64,000 nucleotides of DNA from Aspergillus flavus (taxonomy: Eukaryota; Ascomycota; Eurotiomycetes; Eurotiales; Aspergillaceae): NCBI RefSeq assembly GCF_009017415.1, contig NC_092409.1, forward strand, positions 3,286,001 to 3,350,000. Direction: 5' to 3'. A program made the position numbers and the translations under genes. Below are positions 12,002 through 22,500 of this stretch, in pieces. Under the pieces are notes generated by a model. That model saw only the letters and a list, made by a program, of their open reading frames with translations. It made no database searches and had not been told where the DNA came from. Within the stretch, counting starts at the first letter, position 1. Each line of letters starts with the position of its first letter.

Positions 12002-12886
12002 AATGGAAACTAGGCTAATGGGTACCAAATATCAAACACTAGTCACTATCGAGGGTTGGAGAGATTCTGAATACTAGTACCCACCAACCTGAGATATCGC
12101 TATCGACACTTTTCATATGTTCTCTAGTGTATCGTTAATCTATCTCCTGTACTGGTACATCTCTAATTACTCATTATTGATCTCTGTTCGTGTTCACCAT
12201 TTCGAGGTTGTGATAAGGAAATCTCTAAGGAGAAACCTACTGTATCTCAATTATGTCATAGGTGCATGTTCAAGCAGTGAATTGAAGGTAAACTCCGTTA
12301 AGTCCAGTCTGCATGGCAACAAAGCACAATGTTTCAGTATCACCTCTCGTCACAGGACAACCTTGTCCCGCCCTCTTCCGTATTCAGCTCTCACACACTC
12401 TCTGTGATCACCACGAGAATATGCGTACAAGGCTACTTCTTCTCATTTTGTCTCTTTCCATGTAGCTTCCTTGCTCAACGGCTTCTATTTTCCAAACAGG
12501 ATTATCAGGTATTATCACTCCATTGTTGATTGTTGTTATAGTTGTTGTTATTCTCCGTCCTCCCTCGTCCTTGTCTCTTTGTCTGCTATGTTCTGCTTAA
12601 CGTAGGACAACAGTTACATCTATAATATGCTTGTCTGTGAGAGCCTATGTCTTGTCTGAAGCCTTTGTGAGCCATGCTTCCACTTTATACTTGATATGTA
12701 CGGAGATCTTCAGGTTGTTCGAAGCAGCTATGTCTTGTGTGACTGGAAACCCCGTCGCTTATCAACATGTTTGTGTTTTATATACAGTTCTATACTGTGT
12801 TATAAGAGTTGTCCTGTTCCCTGATATTATTGGAAGCTGATACTCATCGTGAAGAAAAAGCTAGCTTGACGACACACTATGCAATC
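12002..12886. other. Intergenic region, 0.9 kb
   Basis: The stretch is pyrimidine- and T-rich on the plus strand, especially 12420-12620, with no supported open frame. It holds the 3' UTR of mer3 and the promoter of the next gene. Confidence 0.5.
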
Positions 12887-14973
12887 ATGGGGAAGTTGAA
12901 CTATTCAGCGGTGAGGCCTCTACCTTTATACTCCATATCGCGTACTTGAAACCAAATGCTGAGAGCAGATGGCTATTAGAGGAAAATTGACGGCGAGAAG
13001 TTCGCGCGGGTTCTCTCCAGAGACCTGGTGAGTTTTAACACACAAAATGTGAACAAGTCTAGTATTACGCACTGACTCGCACCCAGAGAAAGCGACTACC
13101 AGATGGACCTGGCTTTAAAGCCGCAGCGCGGGATCCTACTTTAGAGATTGACATTGCAAACAAGACGTTGACAGACCAAGATCTCTCCATATTCATTGAT
13201 GATCTCCTCGAATGTATCAGGGAGGATCTTGCCAAAGTGGTCGAGTTTCATATTCAGGGAAACAGCCTCACTATTAAATCTCTACCAAAGCTGGGCGAGG
13301 CAATTGCGCTCAACGCAGGCGAGATGAGGGAGCTTGACATCTCGAACAACAACATCAATATCAGCCCAAGCCCTGAAGATAAGGCAATGTGGTGCCAGTT
13401 CCTCAACTCCTTTAAGAACTGCTATATGCTCAAGAAGCTTGATCTTGGGGGTAACCCTCTAGGGCCTGTGGGATTGGAAGTCCTTGCTCGTGTTTACATC
13501 AAAAGTGACCTTCACTTCCTCGAGGATGATGCTTATGCTATTGTCGAACCTAAACATGAAGAGAGGTCATTCAACGAAGATTCGACTGCGGTGAAAGTCA
13601 CAGCAGGAAAGGAGAACGAACGCAGCACAAGGGGTAGTCGCCTTGGAAAGTCGCCAAACAAGGGGAAGAAGGCTTTGCGACAAAATTTCGGTAAGTACAC
13701 ACAACCCTAATAACGATATCGACTAGACAAACACTGACTGTCTGATCCAGGCCAGTTCAAATCTAACCCCGCTAAAGGAACAGCACTTGACGACCTCAAA
13801 CGTTTCGCCTGTACCCGTGGCCTTCGCTCGATTGCCTATCTCATCTTGTCCAACGTTTACATGGCAAAGAGTGGCACGGTGCACCTTGCGAGTATGCTGA
13901 GCATGCAAAGAACATCAGACCAGCTCCTGAAGTTCCTCCCCGGGGGCAAATCCCCAGCCTTACCTGAAACTGCAAACAGCAAGAGCATCATCTGGCTTCC
14001 CAACGACACTCTTCCACAAGTTGCGAGAGAGTTCCTCGGAAAGGCCGAAGCCATAAACGAGATAAAGACCAACATTGACTCGGATGATGACCTCTCAAAT
14101 GACGATGAGGCCCAGGGACCTGTCAGTACCATCGCCCAGACAAACGCAGAGCCCAACCAGAAAATCGACACTGCCGCACAGAGAGAGCTGCAGAACAAAA
14201 AGAACACCGCGTACGCCAGACTCACCAAACGTGTTCGTATGGAAGCACTACATGACGAAGGCGTGCATGGTACAGACCTCTGGATCACTGCTCTGCGAAT
14301 GATGAATGTTTCCAGAATCCTCCTTTGGCAAGGCAAGGAGAGTAGTGTTTGCTCCCCAAACAAGGAACAGGGCCAGCAAGAAGACGACGATAGAGACGAC
14401 CCCTATCCTTCCGCGGTACACATCGAAGACATCACTCAGCAATTCGACGACCTGGAAACAGCAGAACATCCAAGTTCCTCGGAATCACCTTCTTCCCCCG
14501 TGGAAATCCATATCACTGAACCTGACCGAATGGGCCCTTTCCACCCCGGCACAGACCCATTCGACGCCAACTTCCCAATTCTTCATCCATCCAACACAGA
14601 GAATGCTGATACTTCACTCACCAGAAACGATGAAGAACAACACATTGTCGCCGCAAGAAACGAGCTGTCCGCATCACCACAACCAGCCCGCTCAGGAAAG
14701 GGAAACTCCCGCACTACATATGGATCCCGAGCCCTCCGCAAGGAAAAGGAGACCTGGCGTTTTGGTTTTACGCTCGAGATTTGGCGCAGAATTATTGCAG
14801 ACGCGGCCGGTGCGGAAGGTATTCTGGACCTTGAACAGCAGACTCAGATCATGCGTTATGCCACTGATAGTAAGACTCTTGAGGACGAGATGGGTATTAC
14901 AGGTCTTGAGGACCATCAACAGATCTGGAGGATCTTGGAGAAAAACAATTGCTTCGTTTATAGTCCTTTGTAG
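12887..14973 (+). CDS. Leucine-rich-repeat domain protein of unknown function
   Basis: Exons 12887-12910, 12980-13027, 13087-13690 and 13751-14973 give 632 residues; the first two exons are only 24 and 48 bases. Residues about 60-170 show ribonuclease-inhibitor-like leucine-rich repeats: a VVEFHIQGNSLT strand, ELDISNNNI and KKLDLGGNPLGPVGLEVL. A second repeat-like segment (GLRSIAYLILSNVYM) follows at the start of exon 4, after a basic linker. The middle of the protein is acidic and disordered. The C-terminus (WRFGFTLEIWRRIIADAAGA and onward) is predicted helical and looks folded. LRR proteins usually bind other proteins; I cannot name the partner or process. The fold call is good and the biological role is unknown. 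Confidence 0.85.
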
Positions 14974-15445
14974 GGCTTATACGGGCAACTGCCTCGGTAA
15001 ATACAGTTTCTATGAGGAGAGTTAGGTGGGCTAGATAATGTCAACTTCGCTCAAAACTCAAGAAAGAATGGAATAGCACAAAAAAGAAAAACAGAGGAAA
15101 AGGAAAAGGAACCAAAAAAAAAAAAAAAAAAAAAAAAATCTGCAGCAATCAGATGAAAGGGACAAAGTCTAGGCGAGACAAGGATAAAAGGTTAGAATGG
15201 ATGTCTTGGTAATATGCTTGGTGATGATAGAATCATATGGATTCGAATAAGGCGTCCAACACACTCTCATTAAGCAGCAGAGAGACTAATCATACTATCT
15301 GACGAATTGCTTGATTCCTATATCCTAACACCTGTACCACATAAGCTATACTAAGTTCAGAGGCGTTGAAGCTACCTAAAAAGTAGTTCACATAATTGTA
15401 AGCCCACGGCGAATCGGGATCTCGCGAAAAGGAGAAAGAGGCAGA
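14974..15445. other. Intergenic region with a long A tract
   Basis: This lies between the 3' end of the LRR gene (+) and the 3' end of the PKS relic (-). It is purine-rich from 15050 to 15140 and contains an uninterrupted run of 25 A at 15114-15138. No gene is seen. Confidence 0.5.
15114..15138 (+). repeat. Poly(A) homopolymer, 25 bases
   Basis: A run of 25 A lies about 140 bp after the LRR gene stop codon. It is genomic and not preceded by a processed copy of anything I recognise, so it is most simply a slippage-prone homopolymer. Confidence 0.8.
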
Positions 15446-16736
15446 CTACTTTGAAACACGGACAGATTTACTCGAGTTTACCACTCTCTCGGACAACTCA
15501 GTCAGGCTTTCCCAGGTCATGATATCAGTCATGGTAATGTCAGCTCCAAGCTCTTTTACCAACCATGTTCTGAGTTCCATTACGATAATTGAATCAACCA
15601 TATTACCCGTAATAGACTTTGCTGCATCAATATCATTCTCCGAAGAGCTTACCAGACAAGCCAATTGTTTTCGAATGGCGTCTAACGTGAACGCGGTTGC
15701 GATTTCTCGTGTTTGTGCGGCATTAAGTAGAGCCCCAGGACTGTAATCATTGTCGTGCTCTGTCCGTTGATGCCCCTGGGGGTCATTGGTATCTTGAAGA
15801 TGAGGAAATAAAGGGTATTTCATGTATGCAGGAACCGGTACGCGCCAGTCACGAAATGTTGCTTCTCGAACTAGCCCGTAGGCAAATTGGCATGTATTAT
15901 CTGTCAATGAATTGCAAGGATCAATGCAATACTCCACAAGAGCAAGAATATCTTCCTCCTCAATCTTTCCAGCGGAGCTTCTGAGTTGCCTTGTAAGAGG
16001 CTCGGGGCTTTCAGCGGTATAACCGACTATGGTAACGTAGCGAAGATCTATGGTTAGTAGAAGATCCACAACGAATTGTACTGAAGATGCTGTACCATTC
16101 CACACTCGCCTAGCTTCAAGCTCTGGGCCGCCAGATGAACAGCCACCAGACCTCCAGAGCAAGCCGTATCGACATATATGCTAGGTTCCTTTAATTGAAA
16201 ACCCAGCTCACGCGGTTGGCAACACCGCTGTCATAGATACCAGTAGCCTGATGACTACCCGAAGTTTCAGGATCCATGTTTGAAGAGATCAGATGGTCGT
16301 GCGATGATCCTGCCACGAACACCGGCGTCCTCGAGGAAGCTGCTTGGTCAAGGCGAGTTTCAGCGTTCTCAAGTGCATGGCAAACGTTCTCTAGCAACAG
16401 CCGCTGCCGAGGATCCATGCTCAGTAGCTCAGCCCTGGTGATGTTGAAAAAAGAGGCCCCAAAATAAGCAGGGTATTCGGATAGAAAATGGGTTCTCTTT
16501 GTGTGAAACTGGAATAACAGTAACGTGCGTCAATACTGTCAAATGGAAAGCTACGTCAGGGATAGCTGAACCGACCGTGCCAGGATAGTTCACGTCAGGA
16601 CGGTAATAGCCATCAGCATTGATGCGATCTTAAAGGAAAGGAGTAGCGGATTGACGACCTCATCAAAAGGAATTTCCAGAAACCTTTTTCCTTCCAAGTA
16701 GTGTATTCTCTGAGATTCATTTAAGGGATGTGCCAT
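15446..16736 (-). pseudogene. Relic of a highly reducing polyketide synthase (KS fragment fused to KR tail and ACP)
   Basis: Reading down from 16736: a short N-terminus (MAHPLNESQ) that is already out of frame with what follows; a ketosynthase fragment with NADGYYRPD, a possible 67-bp intron at 16509-16575, then THFLSEYPAYFGASFF, MDPRQRLLLEN and ANRVSWVFN. Near 16191-16195 the frame is broken by about one base. In the shifted frame the KS active-site motif DTACSGG is intact (Cys codon 16159-16161). At about 16090 the KS stops abruptly and the frame moves into the end of a ketoreductase region (VGYTAESPEPLTRQLR, EEEDILALVEYCIDP), followed by an acyl-carrier domain with its VDS serine (codon 15590-15592) and a stop at 15446. 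The rest of the KS and all of AT, DH and ER, normally around 1,500 residues or more, are missing. The original product cannot be told. No tailoring genes are adjacent. Confidence 0.88.
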
Positions 16737-17331
16737 CTTTATAAGGAGTATATGCAATTCAAATATATGCAATGATCTTGGGAATTTTGGCCAATGGCTC
16801 ACAGTAAGACTGATAGCATAGGATTGGAACAAATGTATATACACGATTTCCCCACAGTTCCCTGGAATGGACGACTTCGCTCTTGCCAGAATCATGACAA
16901 CACGTGAAATTCCTCTGGGAAAGGAAATATCAACCCCGTCACGTGCTGTCAAAAGGACAAATGAATAGCAATTTATGATAGGAGGAAGGATGATTGGTGA
17001 TAGGTATATAGGTACTACTATACAAGTCCGGTCCAGTAGAAGGACAAAGCCTTACGAGTGGATCTAAGCTAATGAACTCACCTAACGACCCGTTCCGGGC
17101 CCTTAGAAATCAAGAATCAGAGCGCGAAAACCAAGAAATCGAAATCAGTGGGAGATTTAAATGCAATGCCTCAGGATGTCCTCTCAACACTGCACGTGAC
17201 CCTTGGGGTCATTTCCAGACTGAACTTCGACTTTAAGTGGCGGACCACGGTTTGATTCGAATTGGCTTCCCTAGAAACTCTCAAAATCTGGATTCTGCTC
17301 ACAGGGGCCTCTTTTTGTACTCCGATCAAGA
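16737..17331. other. Intergenic region with three CACGTG sites
   Basis: This separates the 5' end of the PKS relic (-) from the phosphatase gene (+), so it may once have been a divergent promoter. CACGTG occurs at 16901-16906, about 16940-16945 and 17193-17198, each in a TCACGTG context on one strand. The minus-strand open frame here has no recognisable domain. Confidence 0.5.
16901..17198. promoter_or_regulatory. Group of three TCACGTG-type E-box sites
   Basis: Three CACGTG cores lie within 300 bp, two of them as GTCACGTGC on one strand or the other. CACGTG is the established core for basic helix-loop-helix factors, with RTCACRTG being the Cbf1 consensus. The sites lie 134 to 430 bp upstream of the phosphatase start. 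Regulation is inferred. Confidence 0.4.
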
Positions 17332-18065
17332 ATGAATATGATGCGCGCCAAAAGAACCAACACACAACCCCTAGAGGATGCGTCTACTGCCCCCGCAACC
17401 TTCAACGATGGTCTCCCCCTCCCAAAACTGATCGCCTTTGATCTGGATTACACACTGTGGCCATTTTGGGTGGATACACATGTCAGCGCACCGATCAAGC
17501 CACGAGATAATAATTCCCGGTGTACCGACAGGTATGTACATCCTTTGCGCAATGAACAATACCATGCATTCGAAGTACTCACGGCTCTTCATGCGACAGG
17601 TGGAATGAGTCGTTCGCCTTCTACCCCGCGGTATCAGCAATCATCTATGCGTGCAAAACCCGCTCAATTCCGTTAGCTCTGGCCTCCCGGACGCATACCC
17701 CCGACCTTGCCCGGGACATGCTCAAGGCCCTTCACATTATTCCAACTTTCTCTGACAACCCCGCAGCTAAGGCGAAATCAGTCCGTGCCTTAGATTATTT
17801 TACCTACGTTCAGATCTTTCCGGCAAACAAGACACAACATTTCTCGAAGATCCACCAGGCTAGCGGAATCAACTATGAAGATATGCTCTTTTTCGATGAT
17901 GAGGCGCGCAATCGGAACGTTGAGACCGAGCTTGGGGTTACCTTCTGTCTCGTTCGGGACGGTATGACAAAAGAAGAGGTTGATCGGGGTGTCTGGGCAT
18001 GGCGTAAAAGGAATGGAATAAAGCCTTCTGCGCCAAAGGAACATAATGGTGAGCAGGCGAATTGA
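17332..18065 (+). CDS. Magnesium-dependent HAD phosphatase, MDP-1 type
   Basis: Exons 17332-17531 and 17600-18065 give 221 residues. The protein belongs to the small cap-less haloacid-dehalogenase phosphatases of the MDP-1 family, which act on phosphotyrosine-like or sugar phosphates in vitro. Motif I is FDLDYTLWPFWVDTH with the nucleophile Asp37 and the acid Asp39. Motif II is ASRTHTP. Motif IV is MLFFDDEARN, close to the family's usual ending. The signature LDYTLWPFWVDTH is close to diagnostic for the family. In-frame Met codons at 17338 and 17341 make the exact start slightly uncertain. The natural substrate is unknown. Confidence 0.9.
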
Positions 18066-18458
18066 ATGGATTTTTCCAAGGGTCGCCAAAAATCAGGGTG
18101 ACTATCCCGAGAATGAGCGTTGGGATTGGCATCGGTTTTCATGACTAAACTTTTTATAAAGATACCCAGCTGGGATGATGAGATAATCGGTATATATAGA
18201 TATAGAAATTAGACCTTTCAAGTCTTGATATGAGTCCATATAAATGTCTAATAGATGAACTAGAGAAAGAGTCACATGTTCCATATAAATCTCACGGAGA
18301 TAAAGCCATCGAATCTCGGAGTTATTTCCGAGCTCCGCAACTCCAATTAAGCTTAGTTTCGATTTAATGGAATCAATTAATTCATTCAAACAACCCGCAT
18401 ATCTGCCTTGACAACACACAACACACACATACTACACCAATTGATACCAACATCCATA
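18066..18458. other. Intergenic region, A/T-rich
   Basis: The 3' flank of the phosphatase and the promoter of the dynactin gene. It is A/T-rich at 18150-18300 with TATATA at 18191 and a direct 11-base repeat (TCCATATAAAT) at 18235-18245 and 18280-18290. No gene is seen. Confidence 0.5.
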
Positions 18459-19181
18459 ATGGACCCCCGTCAAAGCCAAGTTCACCTCAAACCACCGCCA
18501 CCCCAACACGTTCGCCCTTCAGCATCGGCCTCATCCTCACCAGCCCCGACTCCCCGCGCCCCCGTAACAATACATCCTACCACAACAGTCGCAGACACAG
18601 TCATCCTCCACGGCACGCATCCGATCTCAATAGGCGCAGGAACGATAGTCCATCCCCGCGCCAAGTTCTACTCTTACGAAGGACCCATCATCATCGGCGA
18701 GAACTGTATAATCAGTGAAAAGAGCACCATCGGCGCCGCGCCCACCCAGCCTCCCTCGTTTCTCAGAGAATCGCGCACATCAGACGGATTGCCCGTCCGT
18801 ATATCCTCTTGTGTTACCGTTGGACCGCTAGCTACAATTCTACCTGGGGCACATATTCACTCTGCTGTTACAATTGAAGCACTCGCGACCGTCCATCGGC
18901 GCGTATCGATAGGCGCACATTCGAAGATCTGCTCAGGGTGTGAGGTTTCGGACAATGTGAAGATACGAGATTGGACTGTTGTGTGGGGGTCTGGAGCTGG
19001 CTTTGGGCAGAGAAGACGTACACGCGCGACGGAGAAAATGAGTTCGGCCACCGCTACAACACAGGGGATCCAGGCATTGGAAGGGAGAGTGATCGAGGAT
19101 GCGAGACTGATGGTATTGCAAAAGGAGAGAGAGGCTCTTGTTAGACTTATTGGATCAGGAGGGGGTGGACGGAGAAGGTGA
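18459..19181 (+). CDS. DCTN6: Dynactin subunit p27 (DCTN6 family)
   Basis: A single exon of 240 residues. After a Pro/Ser-rich leader of about 35 residues comes a left-handed parallel beta helix made of hexapeptide repeats: SIGAGTIVHPRAKF, PIIIGENCIISEKSTI, VTVGPLATILPGAHI, AVTIEALATV, VSIGAHSKICSGC and VSDNVKIRDWTVV. The arrangement, especially the GPIIIGENCIISE segment, matches the p27 rather than the p25 subunit of the dynactin pointed-end complex, which links dynein to cargo and acts in nuclear distribution in hyphae. A final helix follows an insert of about 30 residues (RRRTRATEK and on). The N-terminal leader is longer than in animal p27. Confidence 0.85.
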   Translation: MDPRQSQVHLKPPPPQHVRPSASASSSPAPTPRAPVTIHPTTTVADTVILHGTHPISIGAGTIVHPRAKFYSYEGPIIIGENCIISEKSTIGAAPTQPPSFLRESRTSDGLPVRISSCVTVGPLATILPGAHIHSAVTIEALATVHRRVSIGAHSKICSGCEVSDNVKIRDWTVVWGSGAGFGQRRRTRATEKMSSATATTQGIQALEGRVIEDARLMVLQKEREALVRLIGSGGGGRRR

Positions 19182-19592
19182 ATCTGGTGGCTCGCCGGTT
19201 TGCTTCAGTATGCAGGCTCAAGGCATGCATATGATCTGTTGTTTTTTGCTTTTTTTTGCCCCCAAGTGCGCTTTATACCCTGATAGATTCTAATGAAATA
19301 TGTTTTCTTGGCTATAGAAGAGGGCTACTGTGCGTAATTATTCAGTTGCTAGAAGACATAGACTGGACACTACACCCATTCGCTGAATCATGCAATCACA
19401 AAGTACAATATCAAATGTAATAACAAAGGAAATCAATGAGTCTTCTTATGACCACCGTTCTCCCCTAAAGGGGGCATATAAAAGATTTGGAATGTTCGTA
19501 GACGCTTTAGTCCTTGGTCAAACAAATTCAGGCGTAAAGGTACATTAATGAAAAGTTGAAGCAAAAACCTAGAAACAATAAATCAAATGTCT
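19182..19592. other. Intergenic region between converging genes
   Basis: The 3' flanks of the dynactin gene (+) and mlp1 (-) meet here. A T-rich stretch lies at 19238-19258. No gene is seen. Confidence 0.5.
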
Positions 19593-22500
19593 TTAAGAAC
19601 CTCTTGCGTGACCACCACCTCTCATTCTCTTTCCAGCTCCTTCATTACCACCCTCTCCACCATCGTCTCGGGCCCGCTTGTTTCCCTGAGGAACGAACTG
19701 GCGAGCTTGAGCATTCAGGTTTCCACGTGGGCTAGACTGCCCTTGTCCCTGGGGCAGGTTTGCAGTCTGGACATTCTGATGGCCACCTCGGCCATGACCC
19801 CCGCGGCCTCCGCGGCCTCGAGGGAGACCGGTGCCACGTTGGGATGGCTGGCCTTGCTGTTGTTGTTGAGGCTGGCCCTGGTTTTGCTGCGGTTGCTCTT
19901 GTTGCTGAGCCTGCCCACCAAATGGGTTCTGTTGCTGATGGCCACCACGCCCGCCTGTTCGACCTCCCCGTGCAACCGGCAACCCAGACTGGAGAGCTCT
20001 AAGAACTCCACTGTTAGCGCCAGCAGGAGGTTTACTTGGTAGCGATGTAGGCTGTTTATTCTGACTTTGTCCAAAGGGATTCACAGGCGCATTCGCTGCT
20101 GGTGGTGCTGTGCCTTCGGTACTTTGTTGTGGTGGTTGCTGTTCTTGCTTTTGCTGTACATTTCCTTGGCCCTGAACTTCGGCTGGGGCAGGTCCCTTGG
20201 CTTGAGTGGCCGTCACTACAGAGCCGGTTGCTGCTGGGCCTTGCTGCTGGTTGACAGGCGCTGGAGTGGGCACTGGTGTCGGTGCTGGAGCCGGTGATGG
20301 GGTCGGTACCACTCCTGCCGCTGGTGTTGGCGTAGGTGTTGGCGCGGGCGCTGGTGACGCTACTTGTGCGGGCGATGCAGCCGATGCAAGCTTTTGGGTT
20401 TGAGGCGGAGCCTTAGTTGTCTTCGCTATTTCCCACACCTCAACAACAGGCTTCTGAGGAGTCTCGGTGGCCGCCTTCTGAACAACGTCGATCTTCGCCA
20501 GCGCATTTCTACACCGTGTATCAAGCATACTGATCTTGACCAACGTTTTCTTATCAGATAGCTCGACGGCTGATTTGATTCTCTCTTCAACACCTTCCTC
20601 GTGAGCCTTCTTGATGGCTTCCTTCTCCTCATTGAACTTTTGCTCCATGGAAGCCAAGGTTTCCTGGCTCACACCTGCCGAAGGCTGAGCCCCCTGTTTC
20701 TCTCTCTCCTTAGCAAGCATGGTCCGGATATTGTTTCGAATAATGGTCCGAATGGTTTCGTTCTTAGCAACCAGTGCTTTAGCTTGCTCATCGGTGAGTT
20801 GCGGTAGTTCTCCTTCCGTCTTTGCAGGAGTTGCGGGGGCCTGGTTTGGTTTCGACACAGGGGTTCCAGGTTCTTGCGGTTGTGATGCGGCCTGTTGATT
20901 AGTCCTCAACTTTTCTATCTCTTGTCGGTGGGCCGTCCTGACTTCAGCCATCTTGTTGTTGAAAGTCTCCTTCAATTTCTCTATACGTTCTTTAGCTTTC
21001 GTCTCGTGCTCGGCATCCTTAGCGGCTATAGCGGCATCCTTCTCCGCCAAAGCAGCCTCCTTTTCGGCAAGAGCAGCTTCCAGGCGTTGCACCTTCTCTT
21101 CAAGTGCCTTTACTCTTTCATCATCGCTAGGAACAGGCAGTTGAGTGGTCGGTCCAGGGAACTGAGATGCGGGCGTCGAGTCTACACCAGAGCCGGCTGG
21201 TTTTTCTTCAACAGCTGGTGCAGCTGGCTTCTCAGCCAACTTGGCTTTCAACCCGCTCAACTCTTCCTTGGTGGTCTTCAATTCCTCTTGAATGACTTCC
21301 TTCTCCTGCACCACCGTATTCAACTCCAGCTGCTTAGCGTTAATACGGCCAGTAAGTTCCTTAGACCTAGCCTTGAACTGTTCCGTAAGCTTTGCACGCA
21401 ATTCCTGCACCCTCTCCTCTGCGTGCTTCAGTTGCTCTGGGAACGCAGCTGCTTGTTCCTGTAAGGTGTCGCGAGATGACACGGCTTCGTCCCGCTCTTT
21501 CTGCAGAATCTCCAGTTTCTCCTTCAACCCTTCCATCTCAGCTGGGTCAACACGATCGTATTTCTGGAGAATATTCTGGGTTCGCTGTTGCCACCTGTCA
21601 CGGTCTGCTTGTAAAAGCTTCATCTCCCCATCTTTCGTCTCCACTACATTCTCAAGTTCCCTTATCCGCGTTTCCAGGGGCTCCATCTGTTGCACAAGCT
21701 CATCGACACGTGCAGACTTCTCTGAAAGGGCGGTTTCCGCTTGCTTGACCTGATTACGCAACGTAACACTGCTTTCCCGGAAAAGATTAAGTTCGTTCAA
21801 GGTCTCCATGAGTTTGTTGTGGCTCAGAGCGGTATGCTCGCTGTCAGCAGCAGCGCGACGTTGCTGTTCAAGTTTCAGCCTCGCCTCGTCCAGTTGAGAT
21901 TGCGTATATTCGAGCTGCTGGCGCAAACGTTTACTTTCTTGTGTTGAGAGATGATACTGAACATCAACAATTTCCTTCTCACGACGCAGGAATTTGATAA
22001 CCTCTTGAAGACCTTCCAAGTTGGGTGCAGAGCTTTCGGCTTCGTCTTCGGTCTCAGCAATGTTGGCACGGTCCCGCTGTAAAGCAGAGATTTGGTTCGT
22101 AATATTCTCAAGCTGTGAGTGAAGCAAGGAATTCTGGTGCAAGACCTCCTCACGGCGTTTCTGCAGCTCAGATAGTTCACTTTCATACCTGTCTTTCAGC
22201 TCATTCCAACTTTCCTCTTTTTGTGTCAGATCTTTCTTGTACGTGTCGGCTTGGGCGCGGGATTCAACAAGCTCAAGCTTCAACTGGTTAGCTTCTGAGC
22301 GAACTAGCTGCAGGTTCTTCGCAGCCTCGGCATGCTTGACCAATTCGCTTTCATAGTTTTGCTGGGCGTGCTGTGAAATTTCTGCCTGAGCCTTCAGGTC
22401 TGCTTGATGGTATTGGGCTGCGGCAAGCTGGCGTTCATTCTCGTCCTTCAGTCTTGTGATCTCAGCTTCCAGGTGAGACTTTTGCTCCTCAAGGCGGCGG

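Noticed and set aside
15446..18065. A secondary-metabolite cluster around the PKS relic
   Set aside because: The neighbours are an LRR protein, an MDP-1 phosphatase and dynactin p27. No transporter, regulator or tailoring enzyme adjoins it.
18235..18290. Direct repeat TCCATATAAAT, 45 bp apart
   Set aside because: Short and A/T-rich in A/T-rich DNA, so chance is an adequate explanation.
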